A DNA stretch of 64,000 nt, from contig OY728136.1 in the NCBI GenBank assembly GCA_963277665.1, positions 807,017,123 through 807,081,122 on the forward strand, in the 5' to 3' direction. The stretch comes from Viscum album. Its lineage: Eukaryota > Streptophyta > Magnoliopsida > Santalales > Viscaceae. Shown in pieces: positions 49,601 to 62,670 of the stretch (its first letter is position 1; the number at the start of each line of letters is the position of its first letter). A program made the translations under genes and the position numbers. The notes under the pieces were generated by a model, which worked only from the letters and a program-made list of their open reading frames with translations, was not told the DNA's origin and searched no databases.

Positions 49601-50776
49601 ACATTTTATTTAATATATACTCCATAGTGGATATGTTGTATTTATAAATTCTATATTATTTATATGAATCGTTTATAATCATTTTAACAAATGAATGTAC
49701 TAAAATTCACTTAATTAATTCATTTTTTGTATTTATTACCTTTCTCATTAATTTTTCCATTTCATGTGATCATTAGACATTACATTTCACCTCAATTTTA
49801 GTATTTTATCATGAATATGTCTATTTCTTAAACCATATATCATTTCAAAAAAAAAAATCTATATTGAAGGTAATTTTTTATATAAGGAAATATTGATAAA
49901 TCTATATTATTCACAAAATAGATATATTTGATGAAATCAAACATTATTCTTGAATTACATCTCATATTTTAAATATTTGGATATCTCTGGTCATAAAGTC
50001 ATGTACTAGGCTCAAAATTATATATATCCCCTTGATGAATTTGTAGTCTCCCGAGGAAAATCAGTAAACAATAATTAAAATGTTTTCTATAATTATTTTT
50101 GAAGCATCATGTGAATGGTCTTGATCATACATGTATGAAGTCTTCAAAGACCACAACAACCAAAATTTATTCATTTCCTTCATTGAAAATTAAGATATTA
50201 TTAAAATCCATGATTTTTTTATAGTGATACTATCAATATATTCATTTCATTATTTGTGGAATTATTAAAATGAATTTATGTTCATTTATCTACATTTACA
50301 TATTTATTTTATCGTATTTATTTATGATAGTCAAGTTATTGATTAAGTGGAATGTGTTTTTTTAATTACCACTCCATATTGATTCTTCTAAATTTAGTTC
50401 TGGATGTGAAACTATAAAAATGGATTGTGTGTTCTTTTATTTACATTTCACAGTACATGAGTTTATTAATTAATAATATTTTCCATTCAGCATAACCCTT
50501 ATATATAATTTGATACCATCCATATTTTGAATATTTTAACATGAATCGTGGAAGTGTAAAATGAATGATATAGATGTATACCTTAGTGGGAATAATGATA
50601 TTTTTGAAAAAAACTTTAATCATTTTTATATTTTGAGGTAATATGATAATTAGGTATGTATCTATTTTACCAACACTAATCAATTTTTTTGTCCTATTAG
50701 ATGCAATTCATTATATCTTATAGAAAAGTAATAATTTGTACACTAGCTCTAGGTTTCATTATTACGGGTCGTTACA
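46600..50776 (+). repeat. Decayed plus-strand LTR (A)
   Basis: It ends ACGGGTCGTTACA at 50776 and is followed by a primer-site remnant, so it is a 5' LTR reading rightward. Inside are CATTTTTCAATGAATAATAG (46888), a TATAAAA box at 47492-47498, a two-fold repeat at 47990-48270 and the block TATCCCCTTGATGAATTTGT (50025), which parallels the array LTR block around GCTCCTCGATGCATCG. The left end is not resolved. Very AT-rich, with no coding frame. Confidence 0.5.
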
Positions 50777-50792
50777 TTTGATATTAGGTTAG
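50777..50792 (+). other. Primer-binding-site remnant after LTR A
   Basis: TTTGATATTAGGTTAG stands where TTTGGTATCAGAGCTAG would be expected; the differences are mainly transitions and a small deletion. It abuts the CA end of LTR A. Confidence 0.5.
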
Positions 50793-52700
50793 GCATTGAT
50801 GGAACCTTGAGAACGAGATTATAGAAATCATTTATTATGGAATATAACCTTAAAATAGACATTTGGGATATGTTTAGTAGGAAATATTAATATTTTGGTA
50901 AGTAAGATATTATTGGTTTTTTTCTATGAAATACAACCCTCCCTAGATACTACAATTGGAAGTGTTCCAATAAAATATTTCTTAAGGGGATATACCATTG
51001 AAAAAGGATTGTTGGTCTTGACATGAGCATTACCTATTACTCTAAAATGGTTTTTATTATGCACGATGATTGAAACTCTCGGGGGAAATGTCTAAGATAA
51101 TTCACATTTTACTAATATAAAATTATGATGGATTTTAATTGTAACTGAAAATGAATGATCCAGGTTAAACCTATGGCGTCTTATATTGTAAATAATATGT
51201 CTCCAATAAAAAAATTTAAATAAGTTTTGAAACAAATAGAATATTTCAATAAATAGATGATAATAAATGAAGAGTACAATGGAATGGAATAAATTACATC
51301 TTAGGGATGCATTTATAGTTCATTGTATTTAATGTTGAAAACAAGGACATTATTTGTGTCAATTCCCTAATCTAATGGTTATATACTAAAGCAAGGAAAG
51401 TATTACCTTGAAATTATATAAATGATATATATATTTATTTGGATTCATGATAAAATTATTGAAGTAATTTTGAAAATTTTATTATGTATACAGAAATAAT
51501 TGATTATCTACAGTTCTATAAAATAATTGATACATATATGTAATCATTAACATTAGACTTACAGTTACCATCTTGGTTTTATTTGATTAGGATTGATCAT
51601 ATGTTCATTTTCTTAAACCCAAAAATTTAGGGTTTATGTGATTGTAGCCTACCATGATTAAGTATATTTTTGTAGACATTTTTGGAAATAGAACCCATTG
51701 GTTTAGTATATGTTTTAATGAAATGATTTTTTTTCGAATAATTAATTATAACTTTTTGGTATAATTTTAATGTTGTTGGAAAAAATAGGTTTTATATTAT
51801 CGTTGATGTTGAAGTAATTATGTGTTATTAAAATTTAGGAATTTAATAGAAATTATATTAATAAAGTTCTTGAATGATGATAATCACCATACCTGGTGAC
51901 AACCTGTTGTATCTGGAATACTTGTAGGGTGTGAACCAAAAACTCAAAGACGATAAGTGTGTAGGGTACACCACTATCCTATGTGATGATTTGGTTAATA
52001 TTACATTGTTTTTAATTGATAATTTTTTTGGATAAAAATTAATTACGAAATAACGGTGTTTCTACTATGGTGTAGATATTGAAAAATTATTCTAGTCGTA
52101 TTTGTTTTTATTTCAATCATTAGAAATAGGTGGAACGAATTTTCACTCTTCAATGGATCTTATGAGTCACTAAATGATAATTTCAGTTCATCCAAGAAAA
52201 AAAATTAGAACTTATTTTATTTGAGTTACTGAATAATTTGACATTGATTAATTTACTACTGATTCATGAAATTTTTCTTTATGAAATTGAAATATATGAA
52301 GTTACTATATTTTAATATAATATTATAGAGTAAAATAATTCCTCAATATTTTGAAAACTATAAAAAATAAAAAATTATATCCTATTATATTTAAATCCAA
52401 TGAACCAAATATCATTTAAAATCATCCCATATTTAAGATTTTGATCACCTTGACTTTCCATTTATCATTTTATTTCTTGATATCAATGACATATATCACT
52501 CTCTATATTTATAAATTCTTTTACATAATGTATATATATTCTTATTCTACAAATTTTAATATAAATAAATTACATTTTTTGTTTTTTTAAGAATTCCTTC
52601 ATATTTCCCAATCCATACTATCAAGATGATCATTTATTATCCCTTTTATGATATCTGTTGTTCAATAGTGATATTTCCAATTATCAAACCATTAATAACT
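50793..52700 (+). mobile_element. Short internal region between LTR A and LTR B, unassigned
   Basis: About 1.9 kb without recognisable gag or pol, much shorter than the 5 kb internal regions of the array. It may be a deletion derivative or a non-autonomous element. No open frame stands out. Confidence 0.3.
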
Positions 52701-55700
52701 GAGAAAATTTTTAAATGACATGGGTGAATTTATTGAATGTGGGGATACTATAAAAAACATTGAATTTAAAATTGAACAATGATGTTTTATAGTGTATATT
52801 AACGGAAATACCTAGACTAGAATAGAATGGAATGCCCAAATACTTTATGATATATTTCATATTAAATAAATAATTTCTTTTTAATAGTTTGGGGGTTCCA
52901 CAAACCTGATCCTAAAGAAAATAAAATATATTATATCATTATAAAATAGAAATTATATTGGTGTTTATGAATAATATTAAATAAATTACAAATATTATGG
53001 TTGTCTATTGATTTGAAATAAAATAAGAACTATTTATAATAAAAGGAGATGTTTTTAAAAAATGGTATTTTTCTAAAATACGATTTAGTCACTGTTAATG
53101 AACATAATTTTAGCTTATTTTCCATTTTATTTGAAAATATTTTATAATATAAAACAATTTCCTAAATATTAAAAACAAAGTTATCTTAATGTTATTTATC
53201 GTTTTTTTAATATTTCATTTTTCGATGATTGTTGAAAAATAATTATTTATATATAAAATTGTATTTTCAATTTAATATTGTATTTGGATAAATAATAATT
53301 TAAATTGTTTATATATTAAATTTAGTACATTAAAATTTCAATTTTACTATTTTTTTTAATATATATAAATTTGAAATTTTATATTGAAACATTATAGAGA
53401 TATAATAATTTCGTTTATGGAATCCACATTTTTATCGCAACTTATGGTTTAATTTAAATTATATTCTTAAATATATGATTGGATATGGAAATTTGGATTC
53501 CATATTTTATAACAAAATAATGTATATTATTTAAAATTTTCACTTTATTTTTCAAAATATTTAATAATAAAATAAATAAAATATTATTTTTTAATTAATG
53601 TAATAACTTATTTAGTAGTACGTTAATCTAAGAAGATAAGGAATTAAATTTCATAATTTTTTTAAAACCCAGTTTGAAGACATAGTTAGACTAGAAAAAA
53701 TATAAAATTCAATAATTACTATTCTAGAGGCTTTTGTAATGATAAAAATATTGGTATAATTTAATCATATCATAAAAATTATATGTAATCCCCCATTTAT
53801 AAAAGGGTACCCCATCTCCTCCAATGATAACAAATTGAAATCCGCTTGGATAAAAATTTTTCTATTCCAAACACATGTAAAATCATATAAAAACATTATT
53901 GATATTTTTTTAACCAAAATCTTTCCTAGGATGTATTTTGCATCACACACAAATATGTATTCTAAAGAAGATGTAACATTCATAAATGATAGTTTTTATT
54001 TTGTTACTTCTACTAATATAACATTTTATTAACCAATGTTAATATAATAAACACATTATATTATATATATTAATAAGTAATTATGTTATATAAATGAGAT
54101 ATATACTTATCCTCTCCAATAAAATGGGAAATGAAACCATTGGTCGTTTATAATGTCGACTACCACCACACCAACCGATGTATTTAGTTTTACATCACAG
54201 TCATTAATGACATGATATAATTTAGGATTTAAAAAAATTATATGATATATATGAGATTATTATACTGATGTAATTATAATATCACATATTCTGTCACGCA
54301 TTCCATTCATTTTAAAATAATATAATTTTGCTCATGTGTTTGGAAAATTATTACCTCATGAAGAGATGTGATTCATTTTTTACTTAAAATTTACATGGAA
54401 GGTACTAATGATAAATTTAGTGAATATATTAGAAATATATGACATAATATTGATTATCTATAATTAATATATCACTTTATTTATTACCCTTTCACCCATT
54501 AAATAAATTATATTGTCCCTCATGTGTTTGTACGCCCTATTATCTCCACGAAGCATTGTATTCCATTCTCCATGTTCAAATATCATAATGAGTATAAAAA
54601 TGAATACAAAAATTGAAATTTATATCAATAATGTTACTATAATTTTCAATATGATGTGTCTATATAATATGTGCATGAACTGAAACCGTCATGAAAACAT
54701 GCATTAAAAAAAATACAATTAGTACCCAAAACAATGAAAATAATGATTTTTTATATACAAATTGGTGGTAGAATATTATAAGTGGATGATATATCATATT
54801 ATAAATATTTATTTGTTTATTATATAAATTATTAAAATCCTTAAAACTGTTATTCAAGATTTTAAATCTTTTTTATCAAAAAATAAGTTTGAGGTAGGGT
54901 ACATTGTTCCAATTTTATTCATTAAGGCATATTGAAAAGTTATGAACCTAATTTCATTTATATTTTGTACATACTACCTCTATAACCAAGGATATAATGA
55001 ATAATTTATTATTCATTTTACTTTATGATTCAAATTTTATCATTTCATCAATGGGGATTTCACATGATAATTCCAATGTTTTAATGAAATTCATATGTCA
55101 ATTTCTTTTCATTGGGTTATATTACTAATTCAAATTATTTCCCATTATATTATTATGTATGTAAATAATTTTGACTACCTTATATTGTATTTAAAATTTT
55201 CATGTGGATTTTCATTTTATACTAATTTATTCATTGATCATTTATTTTTTAATGATATAATCTTTATAAGGGTATATTATAAAATCCCATTTATATCAGG
55301 ATTCCTTTTATATGAATTTACAATTAAGGATATTATTTGATCATTTTCTAATAAACACCATGATTAGACATATTCACCTATTTATTAATTAATTTAAAAT
55401 ATATTATTACCATTTTTAGATATTTGGTACATAAAGATAATGATAAAATGTATTTTAAAAACTCTGGATTTGTTTCCCTCTTTGGTCGAAAATCCATTTT
55501 CATAAATATAATTGTTTTCAAAAAATGTGTCCAATTTTTTTTAATCATAAACAAGTTATTTATTAAGAAATGATAAATCAATTAATTTTTTTAAAACATT
55601 TTAAAATAAATAGTATTCTTACTTTCCATGAACGTACCATATGGATTTTATGAAAAATTTGAATGGAATCCTAGTTGTAATGTATATGAAATGTACATAA

Positions 55701-57045
55701 ATTCATGTCTTTAAGAAAAGAAGAATTATTATTGAAAAATTTATATTTTTCAAATAACATTTTTGATGAAAATAAATTTTGAAATATTTTTATATAATTA
55801 ATTTATAAAAAAACATATTAAAGAAACATGATATTTACGTCAATAATTATTTAATCCACCTTTTATGTTATTTATATTGATTAGTGAAAATGATAATTTG
55901 TTATTCTTATACTCCACTAGAGAAATAATAAATTTATAAAATATTGATTCATCCTACAATTGTTTTATGGTCACTTTAGACAAGTAATGAATTGACATTC
56001 AGTTTCATGAATCATTTTTCTAGTCATTAACATCACTTAAAATTTTCACTTCTTATGATCATTGAACATAAAATGTCTCCAAAATATTAATATTATTTAT
56101 AATTGATATATGTTTTTACTAAACCATATATCATTTGTTCATATTTTGTTCAATATATAATTTTAGTTTTTTATAAATTCATATTCTTTACTCAATATAA
56201 ATATTTTATGATAAACATGATTGTTCATGATTAAATTAATTATTTGGTACATGGGAAATTCATGGAACATGAAGTGATGGGTGGGGCCCAGAATTATATA
56301 TCCTCCTTATGAATCAGTAGCCTAATGAGGAAAATATAAATGTGATCATTAAAATGGTTTCTTCCTATATAATTAAAACACCATGTGAAAGGTCTTGATA
56401 GTTAATGTATCATGATTTGTGAGATAATTATATCTAATAATTAATCACTTCCGTTATTGATAAATTAGTTATAATAATTATAAATGATATTTTTTCTATT
56501 AAATTATCCAGGGATTCATTTTATTCTATGTATATTTGTTAAAAAAATTCAATTACGTACATTTAAATTTTCATTATTCCATATCGATTGATGATAGTAA
56601 TGTTATTGATTAAATGGAATCTCTAGTCATTTATTCACTTTTACATATTTATTATGAATTAAATTGTAATTATTGTATAAATATTTAAAAGCCTTTTGTG
56701 TTTAGTTATTTACCATTCCATGTTGATTATTCTTATTAATTCAAGATGAAATCTATTTTAATTAACCCATGTTATGCTATTGAGATAACTGTTATTTTTT
56801 AAATTCTAATGTATCCACTTTGTGTATAGTGAATTATATTAAAGGAAAACTAAGGGTATTAAATATTTCCATTATTGAAATAATTATTTACATTTAATTT
56901 TCAAATATAATATGAAAATCAGGTATGTCTCTTGTTTACCATGATAATAAAACTATTATGTCCATCGGGGTGAAATTCCTTATATCTTATAGTAATGTAT
57001 TAAATTTAATATTGTCTTCATGTTACTGGAGTTTGGGTTGTTATG
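52700..57045 (+). repeat. Decayed plus-strand LTR (B)
   Basis: It matches LTR A at an offset of about 6.3 kb: CATTTTTCGATGATTG (53217), a TATAAAA box at 53798-53804, the two-fold repeat at 54280-54600 (CATGTGTTTG...GAAG.GATGTGATTC), the TATATCCTCCTTATGAATCA block (56300) and the CCTTATATCTTATAG word (56979). The start is approximate. No coding frame. Confidence 0.5.
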
Positions 57046-58787
57046 AGTTTTCCCATTTTGGATCTGGTATCAATAAGTTTTGTCACATTCTATTATAAAC
57101 TTTCTCCACATCCACAAGATGATGACATTATAAGAAGCGAGATACAGACTATATAATAACTCTCTTCATTCCATCCCACCAGAAATACTATTCTAAGTCA
57201 CTATATATCTTTTTACATCCATGATGCATAAAATAATGAACTTTGAAATTCCTCTAAATTATTCATCATCATATATGTAATGGATTGAAGACATATATGA
57301 TTATATAACCAAATAATTCAATAAAGATCAGGATTATAATCATGAATTTTTTTGACCATCTTATGTAGTTCTAAAAAATTTATGTTAAACTATTAAATCA
57401 TCACATGGTTAGATGTATGTTAATTTATTTGAATTATACAAGAAATATTTTCATATTTGAATATTTCCAAATAATTCCTTTTAGAGAGAAAAAATATTTT
57501 CTCGTCGTTATCCTCATCATAGATATCTATGCAAGATTATTTGTACTCAAACCATTGACTAGCTTGTTGACTTTCCCACAATGGTAATGTGATGAGAAGT
57601 CATAATCTATTATCATATCGAGCCATCGTCCCAATGACATGTTAAATATTTCAATATGAATATATAATGTAAAAAAATTGATCTATATATATCACACCAT
57701 TCTCCATAATCATAATTCTTTATTATCATTTAAAAATGAATTACTAAAGCTAAATACAAATCGCGAGTTGGTAAATTTTTCACATGAATAAAAACTTATC
57801 CTATGAAAAAATATATAACCATGTAATTCCACATAATAATGAATCCTACTCACTAATTTAATGCATCCTTATATATTATAATCTTCTCACAACTATAGGG
57901 TATTGTAATAATAGATGTAGTGACTACTGTTTATATCAATTATGTTAAATATTCATCACATTATTTTGATAAAAGAAACACAACTACCATCCAAGATAAG
58001 TTAGTGATTATATAAGATATTCTTGAAAAATTATAAATATATTTTAAAAAATATAATTCTTATATATGACTAAATGGATCTCATTCATAATGCTTGGTAT
58101 GGGAAACTAATATATAACTTTGATCTCTGATGGTTACTTCTCTATACCCTAATGTGAGGTAAAATGTCCTACAAAATATGCCTTTCTATAGATTAAATAT
58201 ACACATTGAAATTATTTTTTACAATAACTCTTTACTTAGGGATATTAATAAAATCTTCAAATTTTCATCATTCTCTTTGATTCCCATTTAATATTATATA
58301 ATGTTATATACAAATACTACTACATATTGATTAACGTAACATGTGATTATTATAATCATTACAACAATGAGAAAAGGTGGTGGTCTTAAAAATAGGAAAT
58401 AACTTCACTCTAAAATCATATTTTTTAGAACATGAATTTAATATAGTCATGTTTATATCCCCATTATTATCCTACAATTTGTGATAGCCAAAATTAATAT
58501 CAATCATAGAAATTTATACATCTCCACATAGCCGAGCAAAAAAGTCATAAATATAGAGTAGGGAATACAAGTACATAATTGTAATAATGTTTGATTCTTG
58601 ATAATCAATGTAGAGATTCCGTGATCCATAATTCATTATATAGAAAACAAATAGTTCATCCCAATATTACATAATTTTCTTATTGAATCTCTTGTCGATA
58701 TTCTCACATAGTTTCATCGTTAATTAAAACAACTCAATGGGATCAATTCTAGTTGGAGTCACTAAAATATGTGTAGCACCAGTTATT
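57046..58787 (-). pseudogene. Fourth, most decayed copy of the array family: pol relic
   Basis: The plus-strand stretch 57165-57290 (CATTCCATCCCACCAGAAAT) matches the integrase zinc-domain region of the array (CATGTTTCCCCACCAAAAAT), 57500-57620 matches the RNase H/linker region, and 58590-58690 (AATCAATGTAGAGATTCCGTG) matches the RT block for IDYRELN. The RT block lies only about 150 bases from the LTR, so gag and protease have been deleted. No frame survives. Confidence 0.5.
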
Positions 58788-61010
58788 TGTAATTCCCTTA
58801 ACCTAGTTATGAAAAGTCGGTGCATTATTTCATAACACGGTCATGATCATAATAGATAACATCCCGAAAGACTTATTAGATTAGTAGCTTTGGAAGTACT
58901 AGATATATACATAAGTTTTACAGTATATAATGAAATGAAAAATAACAACATTGTGTCTACATTAACCACACTCATATCTCTTCGCATATCCCTACAGGTC
59001 AGTCAAAATATACATTTCACATCCTAGAATAAATAATACATAAGAAATGGGTGAGCTCAGATGCTCAGTAGAAATAATAATATAGAAGAAAATACCATAA
59101 GACCATAAACATTTATGTCAGTTATTAAAACTAAAACAAAAGCCTTTTAAACTAAACCATCACCATTATATGGGAATGATAAATATAATAATTCTAATTT
59201 GATATTCACATGGATATTATAATAGTCAAATAATCACATTTAATATTAATAACTAATATCATAATTATGGAATGTATAATTTTGGACAACACTACCACAT
59301 AGTCAAGGCCTTGTTCCAAGACTACAAAAAAATACTTTTAAGGCACTGTGCTAAGACACTACTTTGTATAACAAGACCTACTAATGCATCGAGGGGCTAT
59401 TGAGGTCCCCTCCCATCTCTTACTACATCAAATGCATTACTCATATGAAAAGGGTGAAACATAATATAAGCATTCGAATTAAACTATCATATGAAATGTT
59501 AATACATTAACTATAAACAATGATTATCATAAAAATAGAACATCGACAGTCAAAAATATAATAAAAATATCAATAAAATATATAATATTTTATCACTAAA
59601 ATTCATCATCAATTTACATAAAATCCTACAATAGATTTTGAAATAAATGAAATCAATCCAAAAAATATTTGAGAGAAATATCACATTATACATTGAAATC
59701 ATTTAAAATCGCATAATAATAAAAGAAAACATTTATTTTGAAAATATTCTATTAATATTGTATTGGATGCATCTTAGATGTTATAATGGAGTAAAATAAT
59801 TGCATCTTCTATATAATATAAGAAAACATTCTTTCCTAAATTTATCTAAATGGACATAATATAATTTGTTCAGAAAACAACAGAAACATTCCTTTCAAAA
59901 AGATATATATAAATTAAAATAATGGTATAAATTACATTAAACCATTTGTCTACAAAATTTTAGAAATGTTTTTAAATACCTTTCCATGAAAAAATTATAT
60001 GTATGATAAAGAATTCCCAGTATATACTTACGTATAAACAACAATAGAGAATAAATATATTGTAAAATTAAAAATTACCATGAACTTTTCCATAATTGAA
60101 GGTAAATTAACCTCTATTATAATGATTAAATCATTGGTATTAAATTATATAATAACCACATAGATAAATATGATATAAAATATGATCTTATAATATTGAT
60201 TTGTGAATAATATTTTAGTACTATAATTGTTTCAGGTGTCAACTGATTCGCTTTCCATTATATGTGTTATTAAATATTCTTTTTTTTATTTATATGATGT
60301 ATATGATTCATATATATAATGATAGAATGTCCAAAAAAATTATTTTTTTAATGAACAAATGAAAATTATTCTTGAATTGTTATGATGGGGAATGGAATCT
60401 CATTGCATAGTGTAAACAATAAGTCATACATATGCACGACCGAAATAATCATTTAATTGATTGTAAAATCCTATGTAATTGGAGGTCTATTATATATACA
60501 GAATAATTAGCATGTAATTGTTATTATTTAGATAAATTATACTCATTAGTATACCAATCTGAATAATGAAGTGTTGAATAACAAGCTACACCACAACGTG
60601 GAGACGACAAGTTGTACATACGCACATATGGTGACATTGTTATTAATAGTATAGATAGAATAATAAATATGGTTGTGTCATATTTATAATAAATTCTACG
60701 TACGTATAGGATAATTTAGTTATTTTTTTAGTATTGAAACAAAAAAATTATGTAGTATAAGAAGAAAATAACATTGAAAGTGTTGATGAAATAATAACCT
60801 ATTTTTTTGAAGCTTCCATTTGATTTAAACTAATGGGATCCATATGTCAGCTTTCTGAACAATGTAAGGCCTCTAAGATGAAATGAGGGTAGTTTGGAAG
60901 ATATTTTAATAGGTTTTTTCTGAGAAAAATTTCTTTGGGGTGTAAATTTAAGATATGGGGATATACCCTTTTGTAAGAGAGATGAGGGACGAGTAATTTT
61001 TTTATCTGGG
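58788..61010 (-). repeat. LTR of the fourth copy
   Basis: Starts TGTAATTCCC at 58788, followed by GTCGGTGCATTATTTCATAA, which matches the array LTR end GTCGGTGCATTATTACATAA. Further matches are AAGGCCTTG (59302), GATGCATCGAGGGGCTAT (59383), TTTCAGGTGTCAACTGATTC (60230) and CTTTTGTAAGAGAGATGAGG (60970, the TATA context). The right end is cut or masked by the MULE region. The short primer-site remnant before it (GCACCAG) is weak. Confidence 0.6.
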
Positions 61011-61073
61011 TTTTTAAAAAATTAAAATTTGATAAAAGGGTATAGGGTTCGAATATTTTTAAAAATGGGTCGG

Positions 61074-61262
61074 GGATGCGTGAACGGCGTTCACGCATCC
61101 CGGACCCCGACGGTAATGCGTAAACGGCGTTCACGCGTCCTTTGCTGACCAGCTAAAGGAAGCGTGAACGCCGTTCACGCATCCTTGCACGGGAAAATAT
61201 GCGTGAACGGCGTTGACGCTTCTCTCCGCGGCGAAGGATGCGTGAACATCGTTCACGCATCC
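61074..61262. repeat. Five 27-bp palindromes at ~40-bp spacing
   Basis: Copies start at 61074, 61114, 61158, 61197 and 61236. The consensus centre is GCGTGAACGNCGTTCACGC, extended outwards by GGAT and ATCC. Copies 1, 3 and 5 are nearly perfect palindromes; copies 2 and 4 have a few mismatches. Spacing from start to start is 40, 44, 39 and 39 bases. Copy 5 ends 14 bases before a TATA box. The block is rich in CpG within a CpG-poor neighbourhood. A minus-strand open frame running through it (60847-61134) is a by-product. Confidence 0.9.
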
Positions 61263-61275
61263 GGCCGAGAAAAAT

Positions 61276-61282
61276 TATAAAA
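61276..61282 (+). promoter_or_regulatory. TATA box of the MULE gene
   Basis: TATAAAA, 14 bases after the last palindrome and about 30 bases before a CT-rich start region (CCCATTGTTCTCCTCTG). A run of C lies between. It points towards the transposase. Confidence 0.55.
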
Positions 61283-61406
61283 GGAGGGGTCCCCCCCCCC
61301 AATACCCATTGTTCTCCTCTGATTTTCGTTGCGAAGCTCTGCAGAAATTCTTTCTCAACAAATATTTGATACTTTTATTGAGGTAAAATTTCTATTTAAT
61401 AATTTA

Positions 61407-61530
61407 ATTGTTTATTTGTGTTTATTTATTTCATTTGTATATTTAATTGTATTTATTTATTTCATTTGTATTTTTAATTGTATTTATTTATTTCATTTGT
61501 ATGTTTAATTATGTGTATGATTTATTTATT
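61407..61530 (+). repeat. Minisatellite, ~31-bp unit, about 3-4 copies
   Basis: Unit TATTTATTTCATTTGTAT plus TTTAATTGTATT; the later copies are diverged. Confidence 0.8.
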
Positions 61531-62240
61531 TCATATGTTATGCATGAAATGTTTTGTATGATTTAATTTTCTTGATGTTGAATGTTCGTATGATTTAATT
61601 TTTTGAATGTCTGTTGTCTAAATATTGAATGTTTTATGTTATGTCTAAAATTTTTAATGTTTAGAAAAAGTAATTTATGTTGGAGAAATTTATTTTAATG
61701 GATGGTTTTGATGTAAATGTAAATTAAATTACTTTTATTTACTAGTAATAATATTTTTAATCAATAAAGTATAAAATATATTTACTTATATTTTGAAAAG
61801 TAAAAGAATGCCCGAAAAACATTACAATTTCATAAAATTTAAAATAACAAAAGTGTTTATTATGTAAATCTCAATTAGATCAGTTATAATAAAATTTATT
61901 TAATGTTTTTAATAAATATATATATATATATATACATGAAGTTAAATTTTTGTAAAAGAGGTGTAGTATTTAATATAGATTTTATATAATACGGATAATA
62001 TAATAAATATACCAAAAAACACGGTATGAGTGATGACTGATCTTGAGATGACCGACCATGCATAATTGAAATTTCATGTTTTATTTTGTGTATGTTGTTA
62101 TTAAATTTGTAATAATTTCATTTTTTCGGTATTGATGACCTGCGAGTCATCTCTCAGTAAGTGTAAGGACCTGCGTGTCCGTTTAAATTAATTTATGTAT
62201 TTCATACCCCTAGACCCTCTCACATGCATGTGAGTAAATT

Positions 62241-62350
62241 TGTAATTAAAAGACTGACGCCCCAAAGTGGTGTCGACGTAGAGGCATCCCCGAAGAGGTG
62301 TCGATGAAGAGGCATTTGAGAACTCGTTCGAGAGGAGGCGTTTCTATTTG
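62241..62350. repeat. Two ~30-bp repeats in a GC-richer patch
   Basis: AAAGTGGTGTCGACGTAGAGG and GAAGAGGTGTCGATGAAGAGG occur one after the other (62265-62315). On the minus strand they read RHLFGDASTSTPLWGV in a short frame (62220-62462) without a recognised domain. It may be part of the transposon's own untranslated region. Confidence 0.5.
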
Positions 62351-62670
62351 ACTGGAGATTGGCGGTTGCTGCAATATTTGATAATAGAGACAGGAGTTTA
62401 CTCATATAAATTGTGGTTAGTTTATCAGATAATGATAAACTAATCGCAAGTCTCAAGATCAAGTCATGATTATATATTCATAAGTAATCAAACTTTATGA
62501 AACATTATATTAAATTTGCTTTTGTGCTAAAATCACAATCACTATACCTTAACAGTGATAAATCAATACATAAAAAAGTCTCAAGATAATCAATTATTCA
62601 AAACCAAATTTAATAATTTAAAATTTTAATGTAGTGTATAATATTTTTAAATTTTTTTTAATAGGTAATT

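Larger units (their letters stand above)
61383..62664 (+). other. Probable 5'-UTR intron of the MULE gene
   Basis: A donor (GAG/GTAAAATT) at 61383 and an acceptor after a T-rich run (TTTTTTTTAATAG) ending at 62664 enclose AT-rich sequence; six bases later comes the ATG. Start of transcript, donor and acceptor are predictions from consensus only. The interval contains a minisatellite, an (AT)n run at about 61917-61936 and a small GC-richer patch at 62240-62350. Confidence 0.4.

Noticed and set aside
60847..61134. Minus-strand frame of 95 codons overlapping the palindromes
   Set aside because: It is made of palindrome translation plus LTR remnant, and has no domain.
61074..61262. MULE terminal inverted repeat
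   Set aside because: The palindromes are internal dyads repeated in tandem, while a MULE terminal repeat would be a long single arm with its partner at the other end, outside the window. I could not identify the transposon's edge.
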